Assembly: GCF_900106995.1 (NCBI RefSeq)
Contig: NZ_FNOK01000008.1
Location: 1 to 64,000, forward strand
Direction of reading: 5' to 3'
Length of the DNA: 64,000 nucleotides
Source: Saccharopolyspora shandongensis
GTDB taxonomy: Bacteria > Actinomycetota > Actinomycetes > Mycobacteriales > Pseudonocardiaceae
The translations under genes were made by a program, and so were the position numbers. The notes below the pieces were generated by a model. The model made no database searches, was not told the origin of the DNA, and saw nothing but the letters and a program-made list of their open reading frames with translations. Shown here piece by piece: positions 15,248 to 24,324 of this stretch. Numbering within the stretch: position 1 is the first letter of the stretch; the number at the start of each line of letters is the position of its first letter.

Positions 15248-15517
15248 ATGTTTTGGACGATCATCGGGTGGATCGTGTTCGGGCTCATCGCGGGCTTCAT
15301 CGCCCGCGCCGTGGTGCCGGGCAAGGACGACATCGGCCTGCTGATGACGATCGTGATCGGCGTCGCCGGATCGGTCGTCGGCGGCTTCCTGTTCGGCCTG
15401 CTCACCGTCGGTTTCCGCGGCTTCCAGCCCGCCGGGTGGATCGGCTCGATCATCGGCGCCGTCATCGTCCTGGTCGTCTACAACAAGGTCACCGGGCGCA
15501 AGCGCCTCAACCGCTGA
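15248..15517 (+). CDS. GlsB/YeaQ/YmgE-family small membrane protein
   Basis: 89 residues made almost wholly of three membrane segments: IIGWIVFGLIAGFIARAVV, MTIVIGVAGSVVGGFLFGLL, and WIGSIIGAVIVLVVYNKV, followed by a basic tail TGRKRLNR. This is the transglycosylase-associated/GlsB family, small stress-induced inner-membrane proteins of unclear function. The ATG at 15248 follows a GGGGTGAGTG stretch. A second paralogue lies at 20790. Longer upstream frames were rejected as lacking family similarity. Confidence 0.88.
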   Translation: MFWTIIGWIVFGLIAGFIARAVVPGKDDIGLLMTIVIGVAGSVVGGFLFGLLTVGFRGFQPAGWIGSIIGAVIVLVVYNKVTGRKRLNR

Positions 15518-15524
15518 CCCGGTC

Positions 15525-16403
15525 TCAGTCGTCGTAGGGGTCGTCGTTGCCCGCGGAGCCGTACTCGCTGGCCTGGCTGGGATCGACCAGCGCGAAGCGC
15601 GCGCCGGTCGGATCCCGCAGCACGGCAACGCGGCCGAGGCTCGAATCGTAGGGATCGACCCGGATCCGCCCGTCCAGCGCGACCGCCCGGTGCACCACCT
15701 CGTCGGTTCCGACGGCTTCGTCGACGCCGAGGTACAGCAGCCAGTGCGGCCGGGCTTCGGCGCTCATGTGCTCGCGGATCATGCTGACGCGGGCGAGCAT
15801 CGACTCGTCGTCGAGGTACCAGACCGCATACCCGGTGCGGTGTTCCGTGCCGAACTGCTCCGCGGTGTAGCCGAACAGCTCGCCGTAGAAGTGGTCCGCG
15901 GTCTGGGCCTTGATGGTCACCAGCTCCGCCCACACCAGGGTGCCCGGCAGGCCGACGTCGAACTGCCAGGACTCGTCGGGCTCCAGCAGCCCGAACTCGT
16001 CGTCCGCGGGGCTGGAGAGCACCAGCTTCACGCCCAGCTCCGGCACCCGGCTGCGCGGCACGATGATCTGCGCGCCCAGCCGCCCGGCAGCGGCGGCGGT
16101 GGCCGAGCTGTTCTCGGTGGCGAGGAACAACCGCCACTGCGAGCGGCCGTCGGCGGATTCGCGGATGCTGGCCACCGGGAAGCCCTCCTGCAGGGCGATC
16201 ACGTGCAGCCCGGCCCGCGGATCGCGGTGCGTCTCGTACTCCCAGCCGAACAGCCCGGAGTAGAACTCGCAGGCCTTGTCGACGTTGGTGGTGATCAGCT
16301 CGATCCAGCACGGCGTCCCGGCGCGGAGTTCTTCGCCCGGCGCGTCCGATCGGGTTCCCACGGCAGGCCCACCCCCAGTGGTCGGCACATGATCATCAAA
16401 CAC
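15525..16403 (-). CDS. Two-domain VOC (glyoxalase/bleomycin-resistance-like) protein
   Basis: A cytoplasmic 292-residue protein with two tandem VOC modules. The first begins PCWIELITTNVDKACEFYSG (about 31-50) and the second LVWAELVTIKAQTADHFYGE (about 155-175); each ends in a beta-strand block (LRDPTGARFALV in the second). The pattern of FYSGLFGWEYE and FYGELFGYTAE is typical of actinobacterial glyoxalase-like hydroxylases of unknown substrate. GTG at 16403 is used; a GATAAT hexamer lies almost directly before it, so the true start may be slightly downstream or the mRNA leaderless. Confidence 0.82.
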   Translation of the reverse strand: MFDDHVPTTGGGPAVGTRSDAPGEELRAGTPCWIELITTNVDKACEFYSGLFGWEYETHRDPRAGLHVIALQEGFPVASIRESADGRSQWRLFLATENSSATAAAAGRLGAQIIVPRSRVPELGVKLVLSSPADDEFGLLEPDESWQFDVGLPGTLVWAELVTIKAQTADHFYGELFGYTAEQFGTEHRTGYAVWYLDDESMLARVSMIREHMSAEARPHWLLYLGVDEAVGTDEVVHRAVALDGRIRVDPYDSSLGRVAVLRDPTGARFALVDPSQASEYGSAGNDDPYDD

Positions 16404-16514
16404 CCATTATCGCGCCGGTTCGCGCGGCGACGGGTCGGCTGAGATCACGATCCGGCCAAGCAGCCGGAAATTTCGGGCATCTGGGGCCGAAACGCGTTGC
16501 CCCCGAACGACTCC

Positions 16515-16543
16515 CGCGGGGCCCGCGGTGCGCGGGCCCCGCG
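16515..16543. terminator. Terminator of 5'-nucleotidase gene
   Basis: CGCGGGGCCCGCG-GTG-CGCGGGCCCCGCG, a perfect 13-bp stem with 3-base loop just downstream of the nucleotidase stop. Confidence 0.8.
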
Positions 16544-16550
16544 AGCGGCG

Positions 16551-18242
16551 TTACGGGGCGACCGCGATGCGATCCGCCGGCGGCGGCGCCAGCCCGGCGT
16601 GCGCGCCCAGGTAGCCGACGAGCGCGTCGAGGTCCACCGGCCCACCGGCGATTTCCGTGCCCGCGGCGAACTCGGTGAACCCGTCACCGCCGGAGGCGAG
16701 GAAGTTGTTCACCGACACCCGGTAGGGCGCGTTCGGGTCGACCGGCCGGCCCGCGATGGTGATGTCGGAGACCTTCGAACCGACGGGTGCGGACGCGGAG
16801 TAGGTGTAGCGCAGCGTCGAGGAGACCTGCAGGATCCGCGTCGCGTTCGGCTGCCACTGCTGTTCGAGGACGTTCTTCAGCTGCGCCCCGGTCAGCGTCA
16901 TCGTCTGCATGACGTTGCCGAAGGGCTGCACCGCGTAGGCCTCGCCGTAGGTGACCACCCCGTCGCCCTCGTCCTCCGGCGAGGAGGCGTGCACCAGGTC
17001 CGTCCGGATACCGCCCGGGTTGGTGATCGCCACCTGCGCGCCGTTGCCGGCGGTGGCCTCCAACTGCGCGTCGGCGAGCACGTCGCCGAGCGCGGACTCG
17101 CCGGAAGGCACGGGCTCCCGCAGCAGATCCGCGGTGATCGTGCCGACCTGGCGGTTCGCGATGGGCCTGGCCTTCCCGGCCGCCTCGTCGATCAGCTTCT
17201 GCGCGGCGGGGTCCGGCGGCACGTCGCGGGTGACGATCTCGTTGTGCGCCTTCGTCGCCGGTCGCACGACGTCCTTGGTCCACCGGTCGATGGTCAGGTC
17301 CGCCACCGACAGCAGCCGGCCGTACGAGCCGCCCTGCAGCACGGTGCGCGGGTTGCCAGCCGGGTCGTCGATCACGCAGTTGTACTGCTGGTGGCTGTGC
17401 CCGGTGAAGACCAGGTCGACCTTCGGCGAGGCGTTGGTGGCGATCTCCGTCGCCGGCCCCGGCGTCACCCGGCAGTCGTCCGGGCCGCCGCCCTCGGTGT
17501 TGTCGCCCTGGTGCAGCAGCACCACCTGGGCCTTCACCCCGGCGCTTTCCAGCAGGTCCGCCGTGCGGTTGATGGCCTCGACCTCGTCGCCGAACTCCAG
17601 GCCCTTGATGGCCTCGGGCGTGACCATCGCCGGCAGGTCCTCCAGCGTCACGCCGATGATGCCGATCCGCACCCCGCCGACGCTTTCGACGCTGAACGGC
17701 GCCAGCGCGGGCCGGCCGTCGTCGAAGGCGACGTTCGCGCCGAGATACGGGAAGTCCGCCCCGTCAAAGGAATCGCGGAACCGGCACCCGTCGGCCGGGT
17801 GGCAGCCGCCGGACTGGATGCGCTGGAGCTCGGTGTAGCCCTCGTCGAACTCGTGGTTGCCGACGACCGCCGCGGCGACCCCGATCTCGTTGAGGAACTC
17901 GACGGTCGGCTCGTCGTGGAACAGCGCCGAGTTCACCGGCGACGCGCCGATGTTGTCGCCCGCCGAGAGCACCAGCGAGTCGCTCTTCTCGGCGCGCAGC
18001 CGGGCGACGTGGGTGGCCAGGAACGCGGCGCCACCGGCGTCGACCGTGCCGCCGTCGGGCAACGTCACCTTCCCGGACGAACCGGCCGGCGGCTCCAGGT
18101 TGCCGTGCAGGTCGTTGAACGCGATCAGCCGGACCTCGGTGGTGGGCCCCGGCTGGGCGCTCGCCGACACCGGCAACGCCGCAGCGACCAGCGCCGCCGT
18201 CCCGATCGCCGCGATGCGGCGGCCAACCCGATATCGTTTCAC
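16551..18242 (-). CDS. Secreted bifunctional metallophosphatase/5'-nucleotidase
   Basis: 563 residues exported through a Sec signal (MKRYRVGRRIAAIGTAALVA, cut near SASA-QPG). The N-terminal calcineurin-like metallophosphoesterase domain has the dinuclear metal set: FNDLHGNLE near 42-50, SAGDNIG near 94, GNHEFDEG near 128-135 and TGHSHQ near 290. The 5'-nucleotidase C-terminal domain carries NPGGIRTDL and RVSVNNFLASGGDGF, which bind the nucleoside. It dephosphorylates extracellular nucleotides. GTG at 18242 follows GGAGGAAAG. The gene is downstream of the beta-helix membrane protein on the same strand with a 53-bp gap. Confidence 0.92.
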   Translation of the reverse strand: MKRYRVGRRIAAIGTAALVAAALPVSASAQPGPTTEVRLIAFNDLHGNLEPPAGSSGKVTLPDGGTVDAGGAAFLATHVARLRAEKSDSLVLSAGDNIGASPVNSALFHDEPTVEFLNEIGVAAAVVGNHEFDEGYTELQRIQSGGCHPADGCRFRDSFDGADFPYLGANVAFDDGRPALAPFSVESVGGVRIGIIGVTLEDLPAMVTPEAIKGLEFGDEVEAINRTADLLESAGVKAQVVLLHQGDNTEGGGPDDCRVTPGPATEIATNASPKVDLVFTGHSHQQYNCVIDDPAGNPRTVLQGGSYGRLLSVADLTIDRWTKDVVRPATKAHNEIVTRDVPPDPAAQKLIDEAAGKARPIANRQVGTITADLLREPVPSGESALGDVLADAQLEATAGNGAQVAITNPGGIRTDLVHASSPEDEGDGVVTYGEAYAVQPFGNVMQTMTLTGAQLKNVLEQQWQPNATRILQVSSTLRYTYSASAPVGSKVSDITIAGRPVDPNAPYRVSVNNFLASGGDGFTEFAAGTEIAGGPVDLDALVGYLGAHAGLAPPPADRIAVAP

Positions 18243-18295
18243 TGGACTTTCCTCCGGTTTCCTGCTCCTCCGGCGGCCGTCGTCCGGTCCGCCGG

Positions 18296-20671
18296 TCAGC
18301 GTTCCCGGTGCAGGCCCCTGCTGATGCCCGCCGCGACGGTCGTCGCCAGCGTCCAGCCGACGGCCACGAGGACGACCGTCACCCACTGCGAAACGCCGCG
18401 GGCCTGCCACATGTCGTCCTGGCCGAGGGTCACCACCGGCACCATTTGGTCCAATGTGTACAGCAGCGGGTTCCACACCGGGTGATCCTGCTCGTTGATC
18501 GGGATCAGCGGGTGGAAGGCGAACCAGGCCGTGCCGGCGGTCGCGAACAGCAGCATCCAGGCCAGCGCCCGCAGCGGGCGGTAGCCGTAGCCGACGGTGA
18601 TCCGCTGCAGCAAGCTCCACAGCCGAACCGTCCACCGCAGCCCGGGCCGGGTGGTGGCGCTGGTCGCCGCGTAGCGGTGGCGCTGCTTCTCGATGAGCGC
18701 CGTGACGGCGTGCTCTTCCAGGCCGTTGGCCCGGAACACCCTGGCGATCTGGTCGTACGGGCCCGGCTGGTAGGCGCCGCCGGCGGTGGCCCGCAGCCAG
18801 CCGAGCCGCTCCTGCACCCGGTCCTGGTCGGTGAGCTCGAAGGACTCGGAGAAGTTCTCGTAACCGAAGTCCTCGAAGTCGAGCCCACCCCTGGCCGACC
18901 AGAGCACGGCGTTGTCGGCGAGCAGCTCGCACTGCGCCTGCCGCAACGTGATCCGTCCCTGCGGCGCGCTGCGCGGGAGCAGCGTCAGCTCCTGCGCCAC
19001 CACGCCGAAGGCGTTGAACGCCGCCGGGGAGAACCCGTCACCGAGCTCGCAGCCCCAGAAGTTGAGGTGCCGGCCGATCGTGGCCCAGCGCAGCTCCACC
19101 GCACCCTCGGCGTGGAACGTCCGCGAGCCCTCCGCGCACACCAGGTCGCGTTCGATCCGGGCCGCGCGCAGGTCCAGCGACGCCTTGTAGCCCTTGCGGT
19201 GCTGGTGCCAGGCGGGTTTGGTCAGCTGCGCCGACCGAAGGTCGACGTTCGCGCCGACCCGCACGCCCTGCAACTGCAACGATCCGACGACCTCGGCCTC
19301 GCGGCATTCCAGGTTGCTGCCCACCACCACCCGGCTGGCCCGCAGGACGTCGGTGCGCGGTCCCACCAGCTTCGCGTTGTTGAACTGGATGCTGCCGTTG
19401 ACCGTGACGTCGGTCATCCGGAACTGGCCTCGCACGACGATGTTGCGGGCGTCGAGGTTGCCGAAGATCTGCGTGCCGTCGAGGTGCGCCGCGCGCAGCG
19501 GCTGCTCCACCGAAGCGGCGGGCGAGCGCAGCCAGCGCAGATCGATCTGCGCGCCCGCCATCCGCAGGTTGCCGCCGACGGTGGTGCTGACCAGCCGGAG
19601 GGTTCCGCCGCTGCGGAAGCCCTGGTCGAGCTGGATGTCGCCGCGGATGTCGGCGCGGTCGGCGACCAGGGTGGCGGCCGGGTCGTCGTGCTGGGAGTCG
19701 CCGCGGTGCGGCGGCTGAACGCCCGGTTCGAGCAACGCGTCCCGCAGCCGCAGGTCGCCTGCGATGCGCGCGCTCGGCAGCAGCAGCCGGCCGGCCGCGG
19801 TGAACGCCCGGCCGGTGTTGCGGTCGACGTCGAACCGCAGCGAGCCGCCGATCTGGATGCCGGTGGCGTTGAGGGCGTTGCGCCCGCGGTTGCGCAGGGT
19901 CCCGCCGGAGAGCGTCAGGTTCCCGCCCACCTGCGCCCCCGGGATGCGGATCTCGCCCGCGACCTGCAGGCGGATGCCCAGCAGCGCGCCGGAGACCTTG
20001 AGCCGGTCGCCGTAGATCGCGCGCCGCCCGGGATTGCGCAGTTCGCTGTCGTTGAGCAGCAGCGATCCGCCGAGATCGGCGTCGGCCAGGTCCACGACGC
20101 CGCCGATGCTCCGGCACCGGCGGAGCGCGGTGTCGTTGCTGACGGAGAGGTTGCGCGCGTTGAGCCCCGGGAACCGGCAGTTCCACATCACCAGCCCGGC
20201 CAGCCGGGCCTGCCGCAGGTCAGGGGCCGTCTCGAACCGGCAGCCGACGAATTCCAGCAGATAGGGCAGGTCGGCGTTGCGCAGCTCGACCCGGCCGGTG
20301 ATCAGCGCGTTCTCGACCGCGATCACCAGCGGCTGGGCGCCGCGCCGGTTGAACAGCCGCCAGCCACCCTCCTCCAGCGAGTCGATCAGCCGCCGGGTGA
20401 AGTACTCGCCGCGGATCACCCGCTCCGCGGGCGCGAACTGGCCGTTGCCCTCGCCCGGCGCGGGCTGGTCGGCGGGCTGCGCCGGCGCCCTGCTGGGCCT
20501 GAGCAGCTCGTCGAAGCGCCGCTCGGCGGCGGTCTGCGGTCCACCGTTGTCCCACGGTCTGCCCGGCACGGCGTGCTCTCCATCGCTGTCGAACCAAGTG
20601 ATCCACACGCACCGTAGCCGATCGGCCACCGCGACGACGCGACATTCGGCCGGACGCCGCATCGCGTCCAC
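18296..20671 (-). CDS. Large beta-helix (pentapeptide-like) repeat protein with C-terminal membrane anchor
   Basis: A 791-residue protein I can describe but not assign. Residues about 110-520 consist of short repeats in which a hydrophobic residue recurs about every five positions, for example GGSLLLNDSELRN, GGNLTLSGGTLRN, GGNLRMAGAQIDL and GSNLECREAEVVG, predicting a right-handed parallel beta-helix. A helical linker (QDRVQERLGWLRA, YDQIARVFRANGLEEHAVT) leads to two membrane segments near 700-719 and 763-784. Some actinobacterial relatives are labelled oxidoreductase without evidence. Start uncertain: GTG at 20671, ATG at 20662 or later. Likely co-transcribed with the downstream 5'-nucleotidase. 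Confidence 0.78.
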   Translation of the reverse strand: MDAMRRPAECRVVAVADRLRCVWITWFDSDGEHAVPGRPWDNGGPQTAAERRFDELLRPSRAPAQPADQPAPGEGNGQFAPAERVIRGEYFTRRLIDSLEEGGWRLFNRRGAQPLVIAVENALITGRVELRNADLPYLLEFVGCRFETAPDLRQARLAGLVMWNCRFPGLNARNLSVSNDTALRRCRSIGGVVDLADADLGGSLLLNDSELRNPGRRAIYGDRLKVSGALLGIRLQVAGEIRIPGAQVGGNLTLSGGTLRNRGRNALNATGIQIGGSLRFDVDRNTGRAFTAAGRLLLPSARIAGDLRLRDALLEPGVQPPHRGDSQHDDPAATLVADRADIRGDIQLDQGFRSGGTLRLVSTTVGGNLRMAGAQIDLRWLRSPAASVEQPLRAAHLDGTQIFGNLDARNIVVRGQFRMTDVTVNGSIQFNNAKLVGPRTDVLRASRVVVGSNLECREAEVVGSLQLQGVRVGANVDLRSAQLTKPAWHQHRKGYKASLDLRAARIERDLVCAEGSRTFHAEGAVELRWATIGRHLNFWGCELGDGFSPAAFNAFGVVAQELTLLPRSAPQGRITLRQAQCELLADNAVLWSARGGLDFEDFGYENFSESFELTDQDRVQERLGWLRATAGGAYQPGPYDQIARVFRANGLEEHAVTALIEKQRHRYAATSATTRPGLRWTVRLWSLLQRITVGYGYRPLRALAWMLLFATAGTAWFAFHPLIPINEQDHPVWNPLLYTLDQMVPVVTLGQDDMWQARGVSQWVTVVLVAVGWTLATTVAAGISRGLHRER

Positions 20672-20789
20672 AGTGGATCGCGTGGATTCCTGAGATCAAC
20701 ATCACGACGGACCGATCGGGGGGCGGACCCCGATCCGGCGATCTGTAATGCTGCGGCCGCCGTAGAACGAAACGTCAGGGAGGACGCCG

Positions 20790-21053
20790 ATGGGCATCAT
20801 CAGCTGGATCGTGCTGGGACTGATCGCGGGCGGTATCGCCAAGGCGCTCATGCCAGGCCGGGACCCGGGCGGCTGCATCGTCACGATCCTGCTCGGCGTC
20901 GCGGGCGCCTTCGTGGGCGGCTGGGTCGGCAAGACCCTCTTCCACGTCGAGCTCGGCACGTTCTTCGACCTGCGCACCTGGGGCCTGGCGGTGCTGGGAG
21001 CGCTCATCCTGCTCGTCGGCTACCGCCTGATCTTCGGCAAGGCCCGGAGCTGA
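20790..21053 (+). CDS. GlsB/YeaQ/YmgE-family small membrane protein (second copy)
   Basis: 87 residues, three membrane segments (IISWIVLGLIAGGIAKALM, IVTILLGVAGAFVGGWVG, LAVLGALILLVGYRLIF). The central GRDPGGCIVTILLGVAGAFV block is the classic core of this stress-associated family. GGGAGG lies 6-7 bases before the ATG. Paralogue of the protein at 15248, with a shorter second loop. It is followed at once by a strong hairpin and stands alone. Confidence 0.9.
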   Translation: MGIISWIVLGLIAGGIAKALMPGRDPGGCIVTILLGVAGAFVGGWVGKTLFHVELGTFFDLRTWGLAVLGALILLVGYRLIFGKARS

Positions 21054-21058
21054 CAACG

Positions 21059-21101
21059 CTGCGGCGCGGCGGCGCCCGCAGGGGTCGCCACCGCGCCGCA
21101 G
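21059..21101. terminator. Bidirectional terminator
   Basis: CTGCGGCGCGG (21059..21069) and CCGCGCCGCAG (21091..21101) form a perfect 11-bp stem between convergent genes. Confidence 0.8.
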
Positions 21102-21119
21102 CTCAGGGTCCGGCGTCGA

Positions 21120-22046
21120 TCAGCCCAGGTTCACCTTCGGGTCGAAGGTGTTGCAGGCGTTCGGGTTCCCGGTCCGCAGGCCCGTGGTGAACCACTTCTC
21201 CCGCTGCGCCGAGCTGCCGTGGGTGAACTTGCTCTCGTCGACCCGGCCGCCGCCGAGGCGCGCCTGGATGTAGTCGTCGCCGATCCGCCCGGCGGCGTCC
21301 AGGGCGCGGCGGACGTCGTCCGCGGAGATCTCCTGGATCAGCGGTTTCCCGGAGCGCGTGGGCACCGTCGTGGCGTGGTTGGCCCACACCCCGGCGTAGC
21401 AATCGGCCTGCAGCTCCAGGCGCACGGCGCCCGAGGTCGGGCCGGTCTGCCGGGGATCCACCTTCGAGTTCGTGCCGAGCAGGTTCTGCACGTGGTGGCC
21501 GTACTCGTGGGCCAGCACGTAGGCCTCCACGAAACGCCCGCCCTGGGCGCCGAACCGGGTCTGGAGCTCCTTGAAGAAGTCCAGGTCGATGTAGACGTCC
21601 GCGTCGGCCGGGCAGTAGAACGGGCCGACGTCGGAGGTGGCGCCGCCGCAGGCGGTGTTCACCGCGCCGCGGAAGAACTTCGTCGGCGCGGCCTGGTACT
21701 TCTGACCCGAGCGCTGGAACTGGTCGCCCCAGTAGCCCTGGATGGAGTTGATCGACGCGACCAGCGCGCACTCGTCGCGCCTGTTGGCGTCCGCGCCGGT
21801 CCGGCATTCCTGCGCCAGGCGCTGGTCGTCCGCCTGCTGGCCGACGGGCAGCTGGTCGAGGCTCAGCGGCAACTGCACCTGGCCACCACCGCCGGTGAAG
21901 TTGCCGAGCAGGAAGTAGAGCACGATCCCCACGAGCGCCAGTCCCCCGCCGCCGACGGCGATGGTGCCACCGCCGATCCCGCCGCCGGAACCACCGACGT
22001 CCTCGACCTGCGAGGCATCCAGCTCCGCGTCGTCGTTGAACTGCAC
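21120..22046 (-). CDS. Membrane-anchored neutral zinc metallopeptidase, YpfJ family
   Basis: 308 residues. One membrane segment at about 31-50 (VGGGGLALVGIVLYFLLGNF) follows a short cytoplasmic head; the catalytic part faces outward. The zinc site is AHEYGHHVQNLLG (about 179-191; two His and catalytic Glu), with a third ligand likely in LELQADCYAGVWA. FYCPADADVYIDLDFF is also typical of the family. GTG at 22046 follows GGGAGG by five bases. Longer translations lack a ribosome binding site. Physiological substrate unknown for the family. Confidence 0.9.
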   Translation of the reverse strand: MQFNDDAELDASQVEDVGGSGGGIGGGTIAVGGGGLALVGIVLYFLLGNFTGGGGQVQLPLSLDQLPVGQQADDQRLAQECRTGADANRRDECALVASINSIQGYWGDQFQRSGQKYQAAPTKFFRGAVNTACGGATSDVGPFYCPADADVYIDLDFFKELQTRFGAQGGRFVEAYVLAHEYGHHVQNLLGTNSKVDPRQTGPTSGAVRLELQADCYAGVWANHATTVPTRSGKPLIQEISADDVRRALDAAGRIGDDYIQARLGGGRVDESKFTHGSSAQREKWFTTGLRTGNPNACNTFDPKVNLG

Positions 22047-22210
22047 TACGCCCTCCCGGGACCTCCGCACCAACGGCCGCGAAGCGGCCACGGACCAAGA
22101 TATCCGGCCCGCCCTGGCAGCCGAAAACGCGCACCACGACGGGAAAATCCCCCCAGAGCGGACAATCCGCGCCAACCGCGCACTACTGACGGCGACGGGC
22201 CGCGACGCGA

Positions 22211-22251
22211 AAGGGCACCTGCGGGCGGGTGTTCCGCCCACAGGTGCCCTT
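22211..22251. terminator. Terminator of tct operon
   Basis: AAGGGCACCTG (22211..22221) pairs with CAGGTGCCCTT (22241..22251), with an inner GGGCGG/CCGCCC stem, 12 bases past the tctA stop. Confidence 0.85.
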
Positions 22252-22263
22252 CATCCGGATGGG

Positions 22264-23781
22264 TCAGGCGTCGACCCGGTCCGCCGGCTCCGCCGGTTTC
22301 GGCGTGCGACGGACGAGGCGGCTCCACAGCGGGTACGTGAGCAGGATCGCGATGATCACGTAGACCACGATCGCCAGCGGCGAGTTCACCAGGCCCGTCA
22401 GGTCACCGTCGCTGATCTGCAGCGCTCGGCGCATCTGCAGCTCCGCGGTCGGGCCCAGGATGACGCCGATGATCGCCGGCAGCACCGGCAGGCCGAAGCG
22501 GCGCATCGCGAAGCCGATCGCCCCGATGATGAACAGCAGCACCAGATCCATCGCCTCGCCGCCGATCGCGTACGCACCGACGCTGGCGAAGAACAGGATG
22601 CCCGCGTACAGGTACGGCCGCGGGATCTGCAGCAGCTTCGCCCACACCGGCGCCAGCGGCAGGTTGACCACCAGTAGCAGCGCCAGGCCGACGAACATGC
22701 TCGCGATCAGCGCCCACACCAGCTCCGATTCGCGCTGGAACAGCAGCGGACCGGGCTGGATGCCGTACTGCTGGAACGCCGCCAGCATCACCGCGGCCAC
22801 CGAGGTGGTCGGCAGGCCGAGGGTGAGCATCGTGACCATGGTGCCCGCCGCGCTGGACGTCGAGGTGGCCTCCGGGCCGGCGACGCCCTCGATCGCGCCC
22901 TTGGTGCCCCACGTGCCCTTGCGCCGGCCCAGCTGTCGCTCGACGGTGTAGGACAGGAAGGTCGGCACCTCGGCGCCGCCGACCGGGATCGCGCCGAACG
23001 GGAAACCGATCAGCGGGCCGCGCAGCCAGGGCTTCCACGCCCGCCCGAGGTCCTGCCGGGACATCCACGGCCGGCCGACCGGGATCGGCTTCTCCTGGGC
23101 GTGGCGCAGGTGCGCGGCGACCCACAGCGACTCGCCGACCGCGAAGAGGCCGACCGCGACGAGCACCACGTCGATGCCGTCGACCAGCTGCAGCGAGCCG
23201 AACGTCAGCCGGGCCTGCCCGCTCATCTGGTCGAGCCCGACCAGCCCGATGGTCAACCCGATCAGCAGCGAGGCGAAGCCGCGGATCCGCGAGCTGCCCA
23301 GCACCGTCGAGGTCGCCACGAACGCCAGCACCATGAACGCGAAGTAGTCCGGCGCGCCGATGTCGACCGCGTAGCCCGCGATGACCGGTGCCAGCAGCAC
23401 CAGCAGGATGAGGCCGACCAGGCCGCCGACGAAGTGGCCGACGGCCGCCGCGGCCAGCGCCTGCGCGCCCCGGCCGTTCTTGGCCATCTTGTTGCCTTCG
23501 ATGGCCACCACCACCGCGGCGCTCTCGCCGGGGGTGTTGAGCAGGATCGATGTGGTAGATCCGCCGAACATGCCGCCGAAGTAGATGCCGGCGAACATGA
23601 TGAACGCGCCGGTGGGATCCAACGTGTAGGTCACCGGCAGCAGCAGGGCCACCGCCATCGCCGGGCCGATGCCCGGCAGCACGCCGACGGCGGTGCCCAG
23701 CACCACGCCGATCGCGGCGAACAGCAGGTGCTGCGGGGTCAGGGCGGTGGCGAAACCGCCCAGGAGGTTCGTCAGGTCCAT
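22264..23781 (-). CDS. tctA: Tripartite tricarboxylate transporter, large membrane subunit
   Basis: 505-residue polytopic protein with about 11-12 membrane segments, the channel-forming subunit of TTT family importers. The family signature GVLPGIGPAMAVALLLPVT lies near 33-51, with GGMFGGSTTSILLNTPGE near 69-86, and the mirrored TMLTLGLPTTSVAAVML in the second half. Last gene of tctC-tctB-tctA, followed by a strong terminator. Imports a carboxylate captured by TctC, driven by the ion gradient; the substrate (citrate, tartrate, terephthalate or other) is not predictable here. No TctD/TctE sensor pair is adjacent. Confidence 0.93.
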   Translation of the reverse strand: MDLTNLLGGFATALTPQHLLFAAIGVVLGTAVGVLPGIGPAMAVALLLPVTYTLDPTGAFIMFAGIYFGGMFGGSTTSILLNTPGESAAVVVAIEGNKMAKNGRGAQALAAAAVGHFVGGLVGLILLVLLAPVIAGYAVDIGAPDYFAFMVLAFVATSTVLGSSRIRGFASLLIGLTIGLVGLDQMSGQARLTFGSLQLVDGIDVVLVAVGLFAVGESLWVAAHLRHAQEKPIPVGRPWMSRQDLGRAWKPWLRGPLIGFPFGAIPVGGAEVPTFLSYTVERQLGRRKGTWGTKGAIEGVAGPEATSTSSAAGTMVTMLTLGLPTTSVAAVMLAAFQQYGIQPGPLLFQRESELVWALIASMFVGLALLLVVNLPLAPVWAKLLQIPRPYLYAGILFFASVGAYAIGGEAMDLVLLFIIGAIGFAMRRFGLPVLPAIIGVILGPTAELQMRRALQISDGDLTGLVNSPLAIVVYVIIAILLTYPLWSRLVRRTPKPAEPADRVDA

Positions 23782-23784
23782 CGG

Positions 23785-24324
23785 TTACAGCACCCCCATC
23801 AGCGGGCCACCGGGCAGCGGAACGCCGAGCAGTTCGTTGAACGCCAGCCACGTCAGCACCGAGATGGCGGCCGCGATGAGCGGGTCCCGCACCAGGTTGC
23901 GGCTACCCAGCGCGTAGGCCGCACCCCAGAACATGATCGCGGCCGAGGCCGGGAACCCGATGATGTTGATCAGCGCCGCGTTGAGCAGGAAGAATCCGGA
24001 CAGCAACAGCAGCGTGCGCCAGTCGGTCGGCGCGTCGAGGTCGACGTCCTCGCCGGCCTCGGCCTCGCCGCGGCCGCCGCGCAGGACGTCCCGCGCCAGC
24101 AGCAACGACACCAGCACCAGCAGCGAACCGACCACGATCGGCACCGCCTTCGGCCCGACCGGGCCGCGCTGCGCGAAATCGGTCGGGATCAGGGCCGCGT
24201 CGACGAGCACGAGCGCGCCCACCGCGAGCAGCAGCACGCAGATGCCGAGCTCGGAGTGCGAGCGCCACCAGCCCTCGCGCACCGGCTCCGCCGGCGACTC
24301 CTTCTTGTCCACAGTGGAACTCAT
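23785..24324 (-). CDS. tctB: Tripartite tricarboxylate transporter, small membrane subunit
   Basis: 179 residues with four membrane segments (LGICVLLLAVGALVLVDAAL, VPIVVGSLLVLVSLLLA, LLLLSGFFLLNAALINIIGF, PLIAAAISVLTWLAFNELL), typical for TctB. Its ATG overlaps the stop of tctC by four bases (ATGA) and its stop is three bases from tctA, so the three genes are tightly coupled. The N-terminal codons contain a copy of the TCCACAGTGGA motif (24308..24318). Confidence 0.9.
   Translation of the reverse strand: MSSTVDKKESPAEPVREGWWRSHSELGICVLLLAVGALVLVDAALIPTDFAQRGPVGPKAVPIVVGSLLVLVSLLLARDVLRGGRGEAEAGEDVDLDAPTDWRTLLLLSGFFLLNAALINIIGFPASAAIMFWGAAYALGSRNLVRDPLIAAAISVLTWLAFNELLGVPLPGGPLMGVL

Noticed and set aside
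16497..18485. A 662-codon open frame on the plus strand, and a similar one at 18308..20617
   Set aside because: Both are antisense shadows of the 5'-nucleotidase and beta-helix genes.
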